A stretch of 64,000 bases of DNA from Cyanophora paradoxa (taxonomy: Eukaryota; Glaucocystophyceae; Cyanophorales; Cyanophoraceae), in the NCBI GenBank assembly GCA_004431415.1, contig QPMI01000090.1, forward strand, positions 95,560-159,559, in the 5' to 3' direction. How positions within the stretch are numbered: the first letter of the stretch is position 1; every line of letters starts with the position of its first letter. Below, in pieces: positions 63,794-64,000 of this stretch. A model generated the notes under the pieces. It made no database searches and was not told where the DNA came from. It saw nothing but the letters and a program-made list of their open reading frames with translations. Position numbers and translations under genes: made by a program.

Positions 63794-64000
63794 TCCTCTG
63801 CGCCGACGCTTCTCCAGTGGCCTCCGTTAGCGCGCCAGCGACCTCATTCGCTTTCGTCGAGTGGTACCCCCCGTTGCGAGAGAGCGCGCGCTAAGCGAAC
63901 GCGAACCGCGCGATGCAGCGCGCTAGTGAATATCGAAATGCGTCGAATGACCGTTTGCCGTCGCGCCGTGCTCGCTAGGCCGCGCGCCCGCGGGCGGCGG
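63794..64000. promoter_or_regulatory. Upstream region of the large signal-peptide gene
   Basis: Final 207 bases, upstream of the ATG at 63793. No coding signal; palindromic words such as GCGCGC appear near 63955-63990. Confidence 0.4.

Overview
The window is nuclear DNA from a photosynthetic eukaryote. About twenty protein genes are cut by many short introns, mostly 45 to 110 bases. Exons and introns are extremely G+C rich. The spacers between genes are poorer in G+C and unusually dense in short palindromes. Several features point to a glaucophyte alga, with a Cyanophora-type genome as my best guess (inference). Ycf54 (23835-24532) is nuclear, has introns, and starts with a transit-like leader carrying Phe at residue 3, the hallmark of cyanelle (muroplast) import. 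A second plastid-type protein, an STN7/STN8-like kinase, has Phe at residue 6 of its leader. A spliced RlpA-LysM murein enzyme would make sense in an alga whose plastid keeps a peptidoglycan wall. I saw no rRNA, tRNA, CRISPR array, prophage or intact transposon.

Layout, left to right. An MFSD12-like transporter runs off the left edge (minus, up to 2556). A palindrome-rich spacer follows. Then come an SLC13-type sodium/sulfate symporter with TrkA-C domains (minus, 4488-8994) and a type II membrane glycosyltransferase-like protein (minus, 9545-11694). Next are a CANT1-type apyrase (plus, 12273-15068) and a Tubby-like protein (plus, 16167-17951). An IMPACT/YIH1 homologue (minus, 18587-19950) sits head to head with an S1/P1 nuclease (plus, from 20016) that has two alternative 3' ends. 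An unknown membrane protein (minus, 22554-23583) is head to head with Ycf54. An FHA-coiled-coil protein (minus, 24652-28191) is head to head with RlpA-LysM (plus, 28302-29276). A tandem-BRCT module (minus, 29582-30847) follows and may be the tail of the next gene, a myosin heavy chain (minus, to 34661). That myosin is head to head with a CHUP1-like protein (plus, 34808-37417). An unknown Cys-containing protein (minus, 37593-38565) is head to head with the STN-like kinase (plus, 38645-41186). Then come an F-box/leucine-rich-repeat-like protein (minus), a long palindromic spacer, a SIR2 deacetylase module with a very long RS/Ala/AT-hook protein upstream of it (minus, 47204-56942), a membrane-anchored SET/LSMT-type protein (plus, 57179-59625), and a large signal-peptide protein (minus, 59971-63793).

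How the genes may work together. Several genes touch the plastid: Ycf54 (chlorophyll synthesis), the STN-like kinase (thylakoid phosphorylation), the RlpA-LysM protein (possible cyanelle wall remodelling), and the CHUP1-like protein with its myosin partner (actin-based organelle positioning). The CHUP1/myosin pair shares a spacer of only 146 bp and is the most interesting unit in the window. Seven gene pairs are head to head, five of them within about 250 bp with the closest at 65 bp, so shared bidirectional promoters look like the normal arrangement here.

Limits. Exon joins were made by eye from protein similarity and splice signals. In this G+C range all six frames stay open for long stretches, so low-complexity exons and gene boundaries (especially 47-57 kb and 30-31 kb) are uncertain.
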